From positions 9,343,885 through 9,407,884 of the forward strand of contig CM025849.1 in assembly GCA_003952965.2 (NCBI GenBank): 64,000 bases of DNA, written 5' to 3'. Numbering within the stretch: position 1 is the first letter of the stretch; each line of letters opens with the position of its first letter. The position numbers and the translations under genes are program-made. This stretch comes from Morella rubra. Its lineage: Eukaryota; Streptophyta; Magnoliopsida; Fagales; Myricaceae. Below are positions 21,109-34,300 of the stretch, one piece after another. The notes beneath the pieces were generated by a model. The model saw nothing but the letters and a program-made list of their open reading frames with translations, was not told the origin of the DNA and did no database searches.

Positions 21109-24100
21109 ATGGCATCTCTTGGCACTCAAAGAGTCTCTTCATCTTCTTCTTCTTCAACACCACGATGGACTCACGACGTTTTCCTCAATTTTTGTGGCAA
21201 AGACACTTGCAATAGCTTTACAGATCATTTGTGTTCTGCCTTAAAACAAAAAGGTATTGTCGTTTTTAAGGATGACGAAATACTTGAGCAAGGAAAATAT
21301 ATCTCCCAAGAGCTCTTCAAAGCAATACAAGAATCTCTATATGCCATCACAGTTACTCAGAGCACTATGCTTACTCTAAATGGTGCTTGCTTGAACTTGC
21401 TAAGATCATCGAATGCATGCGAGAGACAACACTCACAATTTTGCATGTTTTCTATCACGTGGATCCCTCTGACGTACGAAACCAGACTGGGGCTTTTGCA
21501 ATAGCTTTGCTGGCCATGAAGAAGACCCTGAGGTTGACATGGAGAAGATGCAAAAGTGGAGAGCTGCTTTGAGAGAAGTGGGTCATATATCTAGATGGCA
21601 TGTACATGATAGGTACCATCTCTATATATTTAGTCTTTTCTTCTTGTCCATGAAAAATAACAAAGTTGAATACCTTAGGAAACTTATCAGTTTTTCAAAT
21701 TATGGCATTAGCATATACTTTTCTGTACTGTAAAACTTGACTGAGTCTTCCACGGATCACAATGAAAAATTGTGTTTCGTTTCACAATCGTATTGAATTC
21801 ACAAAACTTTACAGACTTTTGGACTTTGGTTGAAGAGCTTTTGCAAAGTCTCAACCAGAAGAATAATTCAAAATTTTTACCAGTGCCTCTCCAAAGAAAT
21901 TTTAACCATTCTTCTCACAACTTATATTTGTTTGCCACTAAGAAACTAGAACTTCTCTTTATATTTGTAGGAGAAAGACATGTTTTTTTTTTTTCTAAGA
22001 CTATCTTCACTATGAAGAAAATATTGGCTTCATCATCACTAAAGTAGATTTTGTAGAAAACAAGTAACTCAAGCAATGAAGACCAAAAAATTGAGAAATT
22101 TTTTTCTAGATGAAGCTAAAAGCCATCTATAAAGTGAGAGAAGAAACATAGAAAAGGATATAAAAAAGCTCCTCTTACCCATGGCTAGCTATGCGAAGTC
22201 CAAATGCCAACAAAGAATGATGTAAAGGGTTAAGACGTGGGTAGGTGGGAAACTAATTAGAAGCTAAACTGCAAGGGTATGAGAGACTATAGAGTTCCTC
22301 TTTATTTGTTGTACATTATAACATTAATAGTTACTTCACAACTATCTTTTGTTCAGACAGGAGTCAACGATTGTCAGTGAGATCAGTGAACAGATATTTT
22401 ATGGATTGAGTCGTAACTTCTCAAGTATTTCGAACAAGCTTGTTGGTATAGAATCCCGTGTGGAGGAAATGATAACCTACTGAATATTGGGTCAGATGAT
22501 GTTCGCTTTATAGGGATTCATGGAATGGGTGGAGTTGGTAAAACAACTCTTGCAGAAGTTATTTACGAAAGAGTTTCTTATCACTTCGAAGCTAGAAGCT
22601 TTATTGCTTGTATTAGAGAAGAAACTAGAAATCGTGGTTTAGTTTCTTTGCAAAAGCAACTACTTTCGAAGATCCTCATGCAAAGAGAAATACATATATG
22701 GGATGATCGTGAGGGAGCCAAGTATGATAAAGAGCACACTACAGAATAGGAGGTTTTCATTGTTCTTGATGATGTGGATAAGAAAAACATCTAGCAGCAT
22801 TAGCAGGGAGTCATGATTGGTTTGGTCCAGGGAGTAGAATCCTTTTAACAAGCAGAGATAGTCATTTGTTGAAAACACATGGGGTGGATGGAATATATAA
22901 GGTAAAGGAGTTAAATAATGATGAAGCTTTGCAGCTCTTTAGCTTGTCTGCATTCAAGAAACCCTATCCTGAAGAAAATTATGTTGATTTATCTAAGGAT
23001 TTTTGAACTATGCTCAAGGCCTTCCTTTAGCTCTTAAAGTTTTAGGTTCCTTATTGTTTGGTAGGCCAACAAATGCATGGAAAAGTGCTTACGATCAACT
23101 AAAAGCAAACCCAATAGAGGAATTATGGATGTGCTTCAAATAGGTTTTGATGGATTGGAAGATTTGCAGAAAAAGTTATTTTTGGATATTGCATGTTTCT
23201 TTAAAGGAGAGGTCCTAGATAACATATTGATGGATATACTACAAAGTTGTGGTTACTATCCATATTCAATATTGTTGTTCTAATGGATAAGTCTCTTATA
23301 ACATCTCTTCTGGAAGATTGAGAATGCATGACTTGCTACAAAAAATGGGTCAAGAAATAGTTCACCACGAATCTCCTGAAGAGCCTGGTCGACGTAGTAG
23401 ATTATGGCATCATGAGGACATCGTTCATGTACTGAAAAAAATACTGTAAGTGAACTAATTGTGACATCATCGTAAAAATGCATACTGTCATTCTAAATTC
23501 TTATTTGTTATTTCAAGTATCTCCACAAAACAATTCCATTGTCCTTGCTACTAGGGAACTAATGCGGTTGAAGGCATATTCCTAAACTTACCAACTTGCA
23601 AAGATGTTTTAATGTTAAAGCATTCTCGATGATGAAAAAATTAAGAATTCTTAAGATTGGCAATATGGATATTGTCGAGAACTTTTCTAAACTTCATGAC
23701 AAGTACTTATGCAGCATGCTATGGCCTCGTGATCTTTTAAGATCCATGCCAACCAATGAGTTACATGTGATGGACTGGTTGGGATTCCCATTGAAATCCT
23801 TGCCGACCAATTTCCAATCAGACCATCTTGTTCAACTTAACATGCCTTGTAGCCACATCAAACAACTTTGGAAGGGAATAAAGGTAGTATTTTTATTCAG
23901 TCACATGTTTATTCTTAATCTTCTTTTAAGATAAGTTCACTCATGTTTTATTTTTGATTTATACCAGAGTTTAGGCAACTTGAAACGCTTTGACCTTAGT
24001 GGCTCTAAGAGCTTGATGGAGATACCAGACTTTACTGGAGTCCCAAATCTTGAGATACTTGATCTTGAAGGTTGTACAAGTCTATCTAAGGTACACACAT

Positions 24101-25308
24101 CCATTGGAGTTCTCAAACGGCTTAGACGATTGAATTTACATGGTTGCAAATGTCTTAAAAACCTTCCTGACAAGATCAGCTTAGAATCTCTTGAATATTT
24201 GTATCTTTCTGGTTGTTCAAGACTAAAGAAGTTCCCAGATATTGTGGGAAATATGACATCTTTGCGGTACTTTATTTGGATGGGACTGCCATTGAAGAAT
24301 TACCCTTCTCATTCAAGTGTTTATCTTGTCTTTCCATATTGTCCTTGCGTGATTGCAAAAAACTTTCAACCTTTCCGAGTGTTATTTGTAGTCTGCCGTC
24401 TCTTAAAGTTCTTGATTTATCCGGTTGCTCAAGACTTGAGTTGAGTGTTGAGGAATATTTGGAGCAGCTTTTTGTTAGGGGAACCGTTATAAAATTCTCT
24501 AAGCTTTTTGCAATACCAGAGTATGGACCAATACATGCCCTATTCGTGGAATAGAGATGATGAGCGATGACTCCATTGGGGCCTTCTATATTGATTATGG
24601 TGGCAGACTTTACTGTGTGAGAAACTTGGGTGATGAAAGTGATTATTTTTTACAGACAGAAAGCCGTGGTGAGTCTCTTTCCTAATAATAAAATTTATTG
24701 TTGTGTAATGACAAGATCTTTTGTGGGAGTGATTGTTTAAAACACTGGAATTAATTCTTTCTTCCTTTCTTTGGTTTTTACTTTACAGGTGAGTAGTAGT
24801 TTGGCACTGTGGCTCTTGGGTGACCAAGTTTTGCGACATTAGAGGCACTGATTCTTGTATAACACTTAGATACATGGAGACTCTGATGATAATAGCAAGT
24901 GGTACGGATATTCCCATTTCTTGTTTATGAAGCCCATGAGCATGAGAAATCGAATTCTAGGAGTTTTGATGGCACTCGACCTGATTATGACCAGTTTGTC
25001 GAATTTGTTTATCACTTTGAGACTGATGAAGGTCTTCTAAAATCACCCTTAGTCCTTCGTGCACCTAAAGACCATTCTCTTGGGCCAATTGGATTTGGAG
25101 TGTATATTCCAGCTAAATGGTTTTTGGAACGGTCAAATAATTTGGAGGGATGGAGCTACATTAAAGCTTCAGTTGAAACACGTAGCCTGGACGTGGAGGT
25201 AAAAGAGTATGGGTGCGCTTATACTCTCGGAATTCTACTTTAGAGTTGTACTATGCTTTCAATCATTTTGATTTCGATCTTGTCCACTATCTTGCTAATT
25301 GCTACTGA
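21109..25308 (+). pseudogene. TIR-NBS-LRR resistance gene, nearly full length but with many frameshifts
   Basis: Exons by homology and splice sites: TIR 21109-21612, NBS 22357-23445, LRR 23555-23883 and 23968-24668, C-terminal 24789-25308. TIR: WTHDVFLNFCGKDTCNSFTD, frameshift near 21351 inside the ISEHYAYS motif, second near 21500. NBS: P-loop GMGGVGKTTLAE, kinase 2 FIVLDDVD, GLPLALKVLGS, FLDIACFFKGE, RMHDLLQKMGQEIV. The NBS exon has frameshifts near 22480, 22790, 23005, 23095 and 23280, and a stop just before EVFIVLDDVD. LRR: IPDFTGVPNLEILDLEGC, LNLHGCKCLKNLPDKI, LDGTAIEELPFSF. Every domain of a TNL immune receptor is in order, so it either died recently or carries base-calling indels. CGKDT replaces the usual RGEDT in the TIR. 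Confidence 0.9.
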
Positions 25309-26615
25309 GGAACGGTTAGCCCGACTGTGGAACCTATTCGCTTCTAGGAAATGCCATTGGCCATTCTCTCTATGTAGGCGTTTAGCTGTGTAGCCCAATA
25401 GCTAACCCACTGAACCTTGTTTTATAAAGGGCCTGTTTGTATAACCTAAAAGCTGGAAATTTAGAGCTGTTTATTTTGTTGTCCTTTTCAAACAGTGCGA
25501 TTGTCTATATGGTGGGCCTTGAACAATTCCAAGAATTTTAGCAATGGCAGCTTCAATTTAATTAATCCACGATTGAGTATCTGATCTTGATATATACGTA
25601 CGACTGTATCATGGTGATGGCTCAAAATGTTTTCTCAAATTTCCGTAAATTTTGGAGTGAAAACTACGTCCTTTGTTTGATGGAATTGTATTTTAGTGAA
25701 AGTTTCATATGGTATAATTCTAGGGACAAAATATCGAATGAAAATTATCAGTGGTGCTTCGATTATATTCATCATATATCGTTACATTAATGTCAATTTT
25801 TTCATAATCTTGTGAACCGTCATAAACATGATTGATAGACGAAGTACATGTACGTGCCTTTAATATGTTAAATCGTAATAGCATAAAAGTCATGGAATAC
25901 AAGGAATTTAATTAACACTCAATATACATTGAAAAACATGTTTTATTTGGGTCGAAAACATTGAGGATATATATCCGGCCAGTGGAGATATTCTGCTTTT
26001 TGAATCAGGATATAAAGGTTGTCTCTTGGGAGTTTTGCTATTCATGTACCACTCAAAGGGGCTCACTGTAAGGGATTTCCATAGTAACAGAAAAAAAAAA
26101 CAAACAAACTCGATGTTTAAATTAATGGACTCGCATTAGCTATTACATTTTCTTTGTACCAATTATGTTTGACTAAGAATATATGCGGTTTCAATCAGGA
26201 TTTGGTTGTCTCTGAACGTGACTCTAGTCTGTTTAGATTTTTTTGTCATTCTGGTTTGTACTGGTTGCTTTATTCTCTTATATTAATATGTAAATTATAC
26301 TTCCCAAGAAAATAATAATCAGGATTTGGACATTTGGTTGTCACCAATTATAAAGGTTTGCTACTAGTCAATTGATTGCAAATTTTGAGTCATTTTCAAG
26401 ATTTACAGCAGCTTGTGCAACACGTACACATGATGACCCAAATTTTGCATTTATATATATCAGGGAAGAAAGTCATTCACGTGTAGGACTTATGATAGCC
26501 GTGTAGGCCGCTATCGCGTCGTGTGGTGCTTGATATTTCCATGCATTCTCACCCAAAGATGATCAAGACATGACATGACCTCAACTCCATGTCCATGTCC
26601 ATGTGAAGATATAGC
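25309..26615. other. 3' flank of the second TNL; start of palindrome 2
   Basis: Noncoding. From about 25440 on it is the left arm of palindrome 2. It includes exact inverted stretches shared with the right arm (26212-26266 with 36938-36992; 26562-26621 with 36538-36597). Confidence 0.6.
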
Positions 26616-26623
26616 TCGGTATC

Positions 26624-27022
26624 CAGTGGCAGATGCGGGGGGGCAGCCCTGGGCGGCGCACCATTGCACCGCCAAAATAAAATTTATATGTAATTTTTTT
26701 TTTTGGCCAAGAACCTGTGGGGCCCGATCCCCATAGACCAGTCTTCCTCCTCCTCCTCTTCTTTCTTCTTCTTCTTCTTTTTCTTTCTTCTTTTCTTCTT
26801 CTTTCTTCTTCTCCTTCTGCTTCTTCTTCTTCTCCTTCTTCTTCTTCTTCTTCTTCTTCGTTTTCTTCTTCATCTGCTTCTTCTTCTTCTGTCTTCTTCT
26901 GCTTGTTGCTTCTTCTCCTCATCTGCTTCTTCTCCTCTCTTCCTCTTCTTCTTCTCTCCTCCTCGAAACTTAAGTGTGGTGAAGTTCGACCCCCATGAAT
27001 TTTGATCCTAGATCCGCCACTG
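26624..27022 (+). mobile_element. Non-autonomous hAT-like element (MITE), 399 bp, with 8-bp target duplication
   Basis: Ends CAGTGGCAGATGCGGG ... CTAGATCCGCCACTG form an imperfect terminal inverted repeat. The 8 bases TCGGTATC stand directly on both sides (26616-26623 and 27023-27030), the target-site size of hAT transposons. No transposase is present. The middle is a long CTT-rich pyrimidine tract. A second element with a related terminus (CAGGGGCGGAACTA) ends at 39282. Confidence 0.88.
26745..26965 (+). repeat. Imperfect (CTT)n/(CCT)n polypyrimidine tract
   Basis: About 220 bases that are almost purely C and T on the plus strand, mostly TTC/TCC units, inside the hAT MITE. Open frames of poly-Ser/Leu or poly-Lys/Glu across it are compositional. 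Confidence 0.9.
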
Positions 27023-27342
27023 TCGGTATCTACATAAATACTACGTACGTACTAATGTTGAAAACTGCAAGAAAAATGTCGACATTTCCCCATTGTCATC
27101 CATGGAGGTCAGTGAACAAGAAATAATTTGCATTTTTGATGTATTCACCAAGGTAATTTTCTGTTTAATTTAAAGCTCTCTTTTGATCTTTTCAAGACTA
27201 CAACGCGGAAAGTAGCGAATCGTTGGTCACACTCACACACAACACACACACAAACATATAGATTACATAGCAATAACCTTTAACAAGTTCACCATTCTAA
27301 GTCTGCACTAAGCCTTGTCTTACTCAAGCTTGCAAGTCTTCA

Positions 27343-27805
27343 ATGGCATCTATTAGCACTCAAAGAGTCTATTCATCTTCTTCTTCTCCAACAACTCGAT
27401 GGTCTCACGGTGGCTTTCTCAATTTTTGTGGCAAAGATACTCACAACAGCTTTATAGATCATCTATGTTCTGCTTTAAAACAAAAAGGCATTGCTGTTTT
27501 CAAGAATGACAAAATACTTGAGCGAGGAAAACATATCTCCCAAGAGCTCTACAAAGCAATACAAGAATCTCTATATGCCATCACAATTATCTCAGAGCAC
27601 TATGCTTACTCTAAATGGTGCTTGCTTGAACTTTTCTAAGATTGTTGAATGCATGCGAGAGACAATACTCACAATTTTGCCTATTTTTATCACGTGGATC
27701 CCTCCAACATACGAAACCAGATGGGGCCTTTTGCAATAGCTCTTGCTCGCCATGAAGATGACCTTGAGGTTGACATGCAGAACATGCAGAAGTGGAGAGC
27801 TACTT
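27343..27805 (+). pseudogene. TIR-only fragment of a third TNL gene
   Basis: ATG at 27343 opens MASISTQRVYSSSSSPTTRW, then GFLNFCGKDTHNSFIDHLCS and IISEHYAYSKWCLLEL, a TIR domain closely matching the one at 21109. A 1-nt change after LLEL shifts the frame (27637). The homology continues as KIVECMRETILTIL and a DPSDV-like stretch up to WRATL, where the exon is cut at about 27805 by the repeat starting TGTGAGACCCCG. NBS and LRR exons are absent. The spacer and leader upstream match those of the second TNL, so this began as another tandem copy. GG replaces the usual DV before FLNF. Confidence 0.85.
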
Positions 27806-30800
27806 TGTGAGACCCCGACCTTATTTCCATTATTGTAAAAGAATTATGACTTCTTAAGTACGTATTTGAGAAATGTATGTATGGTTAAATTAATATAAAG
27901 TTATGTCTAGGTGGAATTTCCCCCTAGCGTTTTTATGAGTTTTAATCTAGGATTTAAATGTTATATTAATTGCAATGTTAAAGTTTGGATTTATTAGCCG
28001 ATTTAAATTTTATATTATTACTGATTTTAAATTTTACTTTTAGCTGATTAAATGTTATATTAATTTGCAATTGTTAAAACTTTGAGTATTGAGATTTAGT
28101 TAGGTAATTATATTTTAATTAATGGTATGTCCCTAGTGTACAATATTTGGAAGATTAATTGGAAGATTTAAATTAGGCTTAACCCTTGAAAATTGTGTGA
28201 GACTTAGGGTTGTATAATTACCGGGTGTGGCTATGTGAACTAGGTGAGGGTGGAAATTATATATGGTGCTAGAATTTTGAAAAAAAAAAAAAATGGAGAA
28301 AGAAAATGTTGAAGGAAGGGAAATTCACGTGAAGAGGGAAGAGAAGGAGGGGGTGCAGCCTTGTCTTTTTCACCTCGCAGGCATATGTTTCTAAGGTTCT
28401 AAACTATCACCTCTTTCACGGATTGCATTTTTCATTCCCCTTGCCTAATGCATTGCCTTGCCTTAGACACACCGAGAAGAAGAAGAAGAAGAAAGAAGAG
28501 AAGAGAAGAAGAAGAAGAGGAAGAACCGAAGAGAAGGAAGGAGAGAAGAGCAGAGAAGAATGAAGGGGAAAAACGAGATAAGAGGGTAAGGGGATGTAAC
28601 ATTTGGATTTCAAAATTTTCGTGGAGGTAATTGTATTAGAGAGTCTTGGTTGTCGGTTTCTAAGTGCCTTAATTTGTGTTTTTGGTTTGACTAGCATGTT
28701 GGATATATGACGTTTTTATGATTTGGGAGAAGGTAAATTTGTGAGGCATGAAGTGTTTGTTGGAAAGCCTAACCATTGATGGATTATATGAGTTTTGAGT
28801 GTATGGATTTGAGTTTTGAGTTGGGGATGGAAAGTGTAGGCAGTGCAAAGTGTTTTGTTGGGAAAGCCTAAGCCTTGATGGATTGAGTTTGCTTGCATGT
28901 TGGTGGAATATTGAAGTTGCGGTTGCTTGGCAGTGTTGATAGGAATTCATGCAAAGTGTTTGTTGTTAAAGCTATTAAGAAAGGTTGATGCAATTAATTT
29001 TGGCTTGATGATTAATAATTCATGAGAGAAATTGGTGAATTAGTTTGCTAATCGGTGAGTATAAGTTGTGTTAAAAGGTAAGGAGGTTTTATTTTAAGAG
29101 AACTAGAGGTGTGCTGGTTGTGAAGGGTGTTAGTGGTTTAAGTGTCGGCAGAAGTGTCTTGAAATATGTTAGACAACAGTCAATTGGGGAATCGCGGTAA
29201 AGTTCATAGTTCATTGATTTAAATATTGGGAGAAAACGACATATACGCATGTTGAGCGAAATGTGTCATGCATGTTTAGATTTTTAGATGTTTCTTCTCT
29301 TTGATGGTAGTTGCTGAGTATGTTGCAATGTTGTAAAGTGGGTAGACCAGCAAGCTAAACACTTAAAGGGATTGGATTATACTTGGAGAATAAAGAGATT
29401 GTGCTTTGTGAAATAAGGAGAATGGGAATTAGGCATTTTTTAGGTTGCTGAGTTGCAACCGAATCCTTGGTGTTTGATTTTGGTTGTAGCCCTTTTTGGA
29501 TCTAGGTTTGCATGGTGAATCAAGGGTATAAGAATTGGAATTTGGATGATAGAATATGCAAAACTATCCTAGGGATTATTCATGAAGGAGACCGAGAACC
29601 ATTGGGTAGTATAGGGTTCTGTTATTGTTTCTTTGATTGGCTTGAATCATGTCTTAAGGTCTAAGAAGACATTCAGGGATGAATCTTGAAATAAGGTGCT
29701 AATGATGCACCGATAAGTGTATGGTAAAAGCCTATAGAGAAGGATTGTAAATAGTTGTAGAATAATTGCTGAATTAAACTTCTGCAATACAAGGTTAATT
29801 AGGAGTGGACTTTGATGTGTTGGATTCTTATTCCTTGGATTTGAGAGATTTCTATGTTATATGCCATTGAATAAAAGATTTAAGCCATACTTGGAGTGAT
29901 TCCGATACAGATAATTTGGTGAAGATAATTGCTGTTAAATTCGGGTCAGAACAGATAAAGAATGCAGAGCTTGTACGACGGAATGTTATGATATACTTCA
30001 AGTATTTTCGAGTGATTACAATGTTATTAATCAGTTTTACATTTTTGGGTCTTGTTAATTTTAGTTTATGAAGATAGAAATTTTAATAAGAGTAAATTTA
30101 GTGTGATTTGAGGTGTGAAATGAATTAAGTTGATCTGAATGTTTTGAAAGTGAAAAAATAAAGACTTAAGCTGATTCAGAAGCAGTAGTATTTAATCGTA
30201 GGATATTTTATTGTACTGCAAGTGTATATTCGAATCCATGATGGAATTCGATGTTTATCGTATTATATATTTTCAACTTGAAAAATAATGAAGAAGATAT
30301 TATTACAAATAATAAATTTCATTTAACTTGGTTAGCCGGAATGTTTTTGAGTACTATGAATTTTGGCAGCTGAGAGAGATCGGAACAAAAAAAGACGATG
30401 ACGACATTGTAGCATAGAGCATGCTGCATTATTAGACGTATTATAAATAGTCACGAGTAGGACTCAAATGTCACAGTTAAGGCGAAGGAACAAAGGACTC
30501 ACTATTAACTCGGATATATGAATGTGCGATGAATTTCTAAGTTTGTATTTTGGATTAGGTTGGCATACCATTCTAATCGTTACAACCTTTAAGAATATAA
30601 TTTAACTGTACGGAATGCCAACTTTAAGTATGGGATAAATAAGTAAAGAATGTGTGGTGAATAATTTTTTGTAATGAGTCTTAAGTGTAGAAACCTGAAT
30701 GATTTGTTTAAAAAGTTAGTTCAATCTAACTTGTAGTAAAAACCAATTCGTACGAGAAATTTTGTGGATTGTAACTAAGATTATGGTAGGGAAGGTTAGA

Positions 30801-31300
30801 ATATAAATAGTCATCTAGTGGATCGGAGGTAGTCGGACAATTTTAGTAAGCTAGAAACTTATTTTTATAATAGTAATACTGGATGATCCCCATGATGTAA
30901 AATTATTTAGTGGAATAGATATGCTTGAAATGAAACGAGCATTTAAAAATAAGATTTGGAATGAATTTTCTTGAATGAAAGAAAGTTTTGTGCAAATGGA
31001 GGAGACATGGGAGAGTATTGGGTGATATTTATCATATAGGGATAAGGGTCGTATGAGATTGAAATGTAGATTATATTGCGGTGAAGTTGGTTATTTGGGA
31101 AAATGAAAATGATGATTGTATAAAAGGAGGATATTGGATCAATAGATGCTGTCAGTAACTGTAAAGGACTAAATAGAGGTGGGAACAGGCACGTATTGGA
31201 GAAAATAGGAGTCACGCTGAGGCGGAATGCTATGCAGATGCACTCGGTTACAAAGTCGGTGATGAGTTTAACAAAATGAGACACCAGAAATTAGGTGTTA
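27806..31300 (+). mobile_element. LTR-like repeat starting TGTGAGACCCCG, truncating the TIR fragment
   Basis: The TIR exon stops where TGTGAGACCCCGACCTTATT begins. The TG start, the absence of coding capacity, and the composition (AT-rich first part, a purine-rich GAAGAAGAA stretch near 28475-28560) recall the long Gypsy-type LTR at 46064-49972, whose minus-strand end reads TGTGATACCCCCTCC. A GGTGTTACA at 31294-31302 could be an LTR end, but no target duplication or internal region is seen. The right border is therefore uncertain, and it coincides with the centre of palindrome 2. Confidence 0.45.
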
Positions 31301-34300
31301 CAGCAGTAATGAATTCCATTGCAAGAATGATGGGTTATGACTTGTGTTAAGACCCTTCTAACCCATATCAAGATAAAATAAGTATGAAAAAGTTGATATT
31401 TTCAATCCCCCTCTTCCATAAAATGTTCATTGCATAAAATGGGAGGAAAGTAATTTGGCGTTGGAAGGGTGAAGGTTTGAGGTCGAGGAGCATGTAAATA
31501 AGAGATTGGGCATGACCCATTATGCGATTTTGTGTTAACACGATCAAGGTAGAGAGGAAAGTGAGAGATGAGTGGATGTCTAATCTTGTGGATCGGTGGT
31601 GTGAAAAGTTATAATTATTACGTATTTACTTGATTTGTATACATAACTTATATTTTTCATTTGGCCCACAAGATTATAAATGTTATGTATTGTATGATTG
31701 ATTAGAGAAATATAATACATTCATGCTTTCATTTGCCAAACTTTTTTCCATTAAGATACATGCAATGATCGTGTCATGTATTGCTTGATATGCTTATCAT
31801 AGTTATAAATTTTGTCATGTTCTGTGTTCCTTAGTTTTTCTGAGTAAACGTAGTGGTCTACTTCTGATTACTTTAATCAGTCATGAGGGGACTATATGTT
31901 GGAAAGGGTTGCTACAATGCAGTCAATACTAATGAGTATTAGTAGGTTTTAGATGTTGAGAATGGAGAACAATCATTCGATCAAACTGTCAGTGTCATCA
32001 ATTATCAAAAGTCACCCAATTATCTTGATTCCAATTTGGTGAGATACACTAGATGTAATTTTATCTTAAGTTGCTCTGTAGAAGCAAGTAAGATATTGAA
32101 TTAGCAAATATTCTTAGAAAACGTAAACTCTAATAGGCTTTCATGTGAAATAAGCCAAAATTCTCACAGGTATATTTGGAGCTAGATTGCCACTAACTGA
32201 GATTTTGTGAAAATGAGAGTCCTTGCTGAGGAGTCAATTTTGGGGCAGCTTGAGTCTCAGTCCAAAATTCATGAATATAATAAAACATTACTTGTCATAT
32301 ATTAATGAAAGAGTTTGTTATAAAATATTCTTCTTTCAGTAGTTAAAGCTATGGAGATGTAAAAATCATTCAACATCGATGGTCCTATTCGCATTTGTCG
32401 AAAACATTACTATAGAAAAATTCCTTAGAGTAATATTGTGCTGCTATAGTTGGTCTTACTACTTTCTTACATTAAACGTTAGTCACTTAACTATAAATAG
32501 ACGAAATTTAACTTAAAATGTTTTCTTTATAAACTTAAATTCAAATGACTAAAATGTATAATTTGGACTTATAACTGAGCACTTCTCGAATACATTTGAA
32601 TGAGGGCTCTGAATATATAGAGTCAGAGTTTGCTAGAGGAGCTTGACGTTGAGCATATGATATAGCATAATTCACCACATATTATTCTGGAGATCATCAG
32701 GTGGTGGTTGAAAAATTTTGTATTTATGGTCTCTAAATATAATGATACTTAAGTATCGAGGATAAGATATGCAATCAAAGGTCATCTAATTGAACCTTGG
32801 TGATCTGCAGAAGTTAATTTAGAGTAGGTTTATTCACAACTAGTGGTTTACAGCTCTCTTAGGCTTACCATACTATGTGATACATTGACACCTTTTTAAG
32901 ATTCACCTGAATGTTTTTAGACCTTAGACAGTGATCATAGCCAATTTAAGAACAATAAAGAACCTATCCTTCTCATGGTTTCTGGTCTCCTTAACATAAC
33001 CGGTAGGATGTGAGTTTGCATTTTTCTATCACTCAAATTCGGGATTATTCTTACTTAATTACCATGCAAACTAGATCCATAAAGGCTGCGAACAAAATCA
33101 ACACCGTAGGTGGAAGGGTTCGGTTTGCAATCAGCACTAAAACCGGTGCTATCCTGTTCTCCTTCTTTCAAAAGCAACAATCTCTTTATTCTCCAGTATA
33201 GTCGAATCCTTTAAGTGGTTAGACTTTTGCTGTCTACCTTTTACTTCATGCAAGATACTCAAGCAGCTACATCAAGAGAACAGCCAGAAATAGCGTGAAA
33301 TATTGAGGTAACAGATGTTTTCCCAATTTCCACAGTAATACCTCGGGCATGCATGTGAAACAATTTTGCTCTTGCTTTACATTATTAAATTACAACAGAA
33401 GCTATTTCTAAACCTACTTTAACTACAATTACAGCAATCATGTTCTATAATTACGGCAAGTAAAGTGCATTCATCTTTCTTTTATGGCTTTCACAAACAC
33501 TTTGTCTGCTACCAACATGAGTACGATTCAATCAATATGCGGAACTCAAATCCATCAATGCTTAGGTTTCAACAAAACTTTGCATGCCTCCTTTCATTCC
33601 ACTCATAAACTAAATCCAACATGCAAGCAACTCAAAGTCCATCATGCTTAGGCTTTTCCAAAAACACTTGCTGAATACTTCATTCACTATAATGCAATCA
33701 AATGAACAGCATCAAAACAAAGGATAGGAACCGAATACAATTCTAAAGTTTTACCTCCACGGAATTTTGATCGCAATGTTAAGATTCCCTTTATTGGCTT
33801 TATCTTGTGTTGGTTTCGCCTATCTTTATTCTTCTTCTTCTCCTGTCTTATCTCTTCGGGGTTTCTTACCTCGTTTCCATCTTTCTTCTCCCCTTCAGGT
33901 CCCTCTTTTCTTCTTTTGACTTTTCCTGTCTTCTTTCTTTTCCTCGGCCCGGTGGGTGTTCTAAAGGCAATGTGGCAATTGTTGGGTGCGGTTTTAAGGA
34001 GAGGGGGGGGGAAAAAAAGAAAAAAGGGTGAATGCGGCAGCAAGGGGTTGGGAGTGGTTTATGAGATGAAAGGAATGGTTGGGGGTGAAAAGACAAGGCT
34101 GCTCTTACTCTTATCTTTTCCGAATCTTTCTTACGTGATTCTCCCCTCCTTCACCTCTTTCTTTTTTTTTTTTTGTTCTAGCTACCATAAATTTCCAAAT
34201 CATGCCTCATGCCATCCTATTTTACCCTAAGTCTCACACATTTTCAAAATTAAAGCCCTAATTAAATTCTTACAAATATTGTAACTTAGGGACATATTCC

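Larger units (their letters stand above)
25440..31300 (+). repeat. Left arm of large palindrome 2
   Basis: Read against the minus strand of about 31.3-37.88 kb, the same landmarks recur in reverse order: 25714-25744 with 37547-37577, 26212-26266 with 36938-36992 (55 bases exact), 26562-26621 with 36538-36597 (60 bases exact), the CA-rich leader at 27.24 kb with about 35.5 kb, 27806 with 34656, and the GGTCTAAGAAGACATTCAG block at 29.66 kb with 32.92 kb. This arm carries recognisable gene and transposon sequence. The pairing is unclear between about 30.5 and 32.2 kb, so the centre is approximate. Confidence 0.82.

Noticed and set aside
26511..26922. Lys/Glu-rich and Ser/Leu-rich open frames of 90-120 codons
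   Set aside because: They are translations of the CTT/CCT tract in the hAT MITE.
33687..34230. Open frames of 74-141 codons near 34 kb
   Set aside because: Purine- or pyrimidine-rich text in the scrambled palindrome arm; the readable partner at 28.4-28.6 kb shows no protein either.
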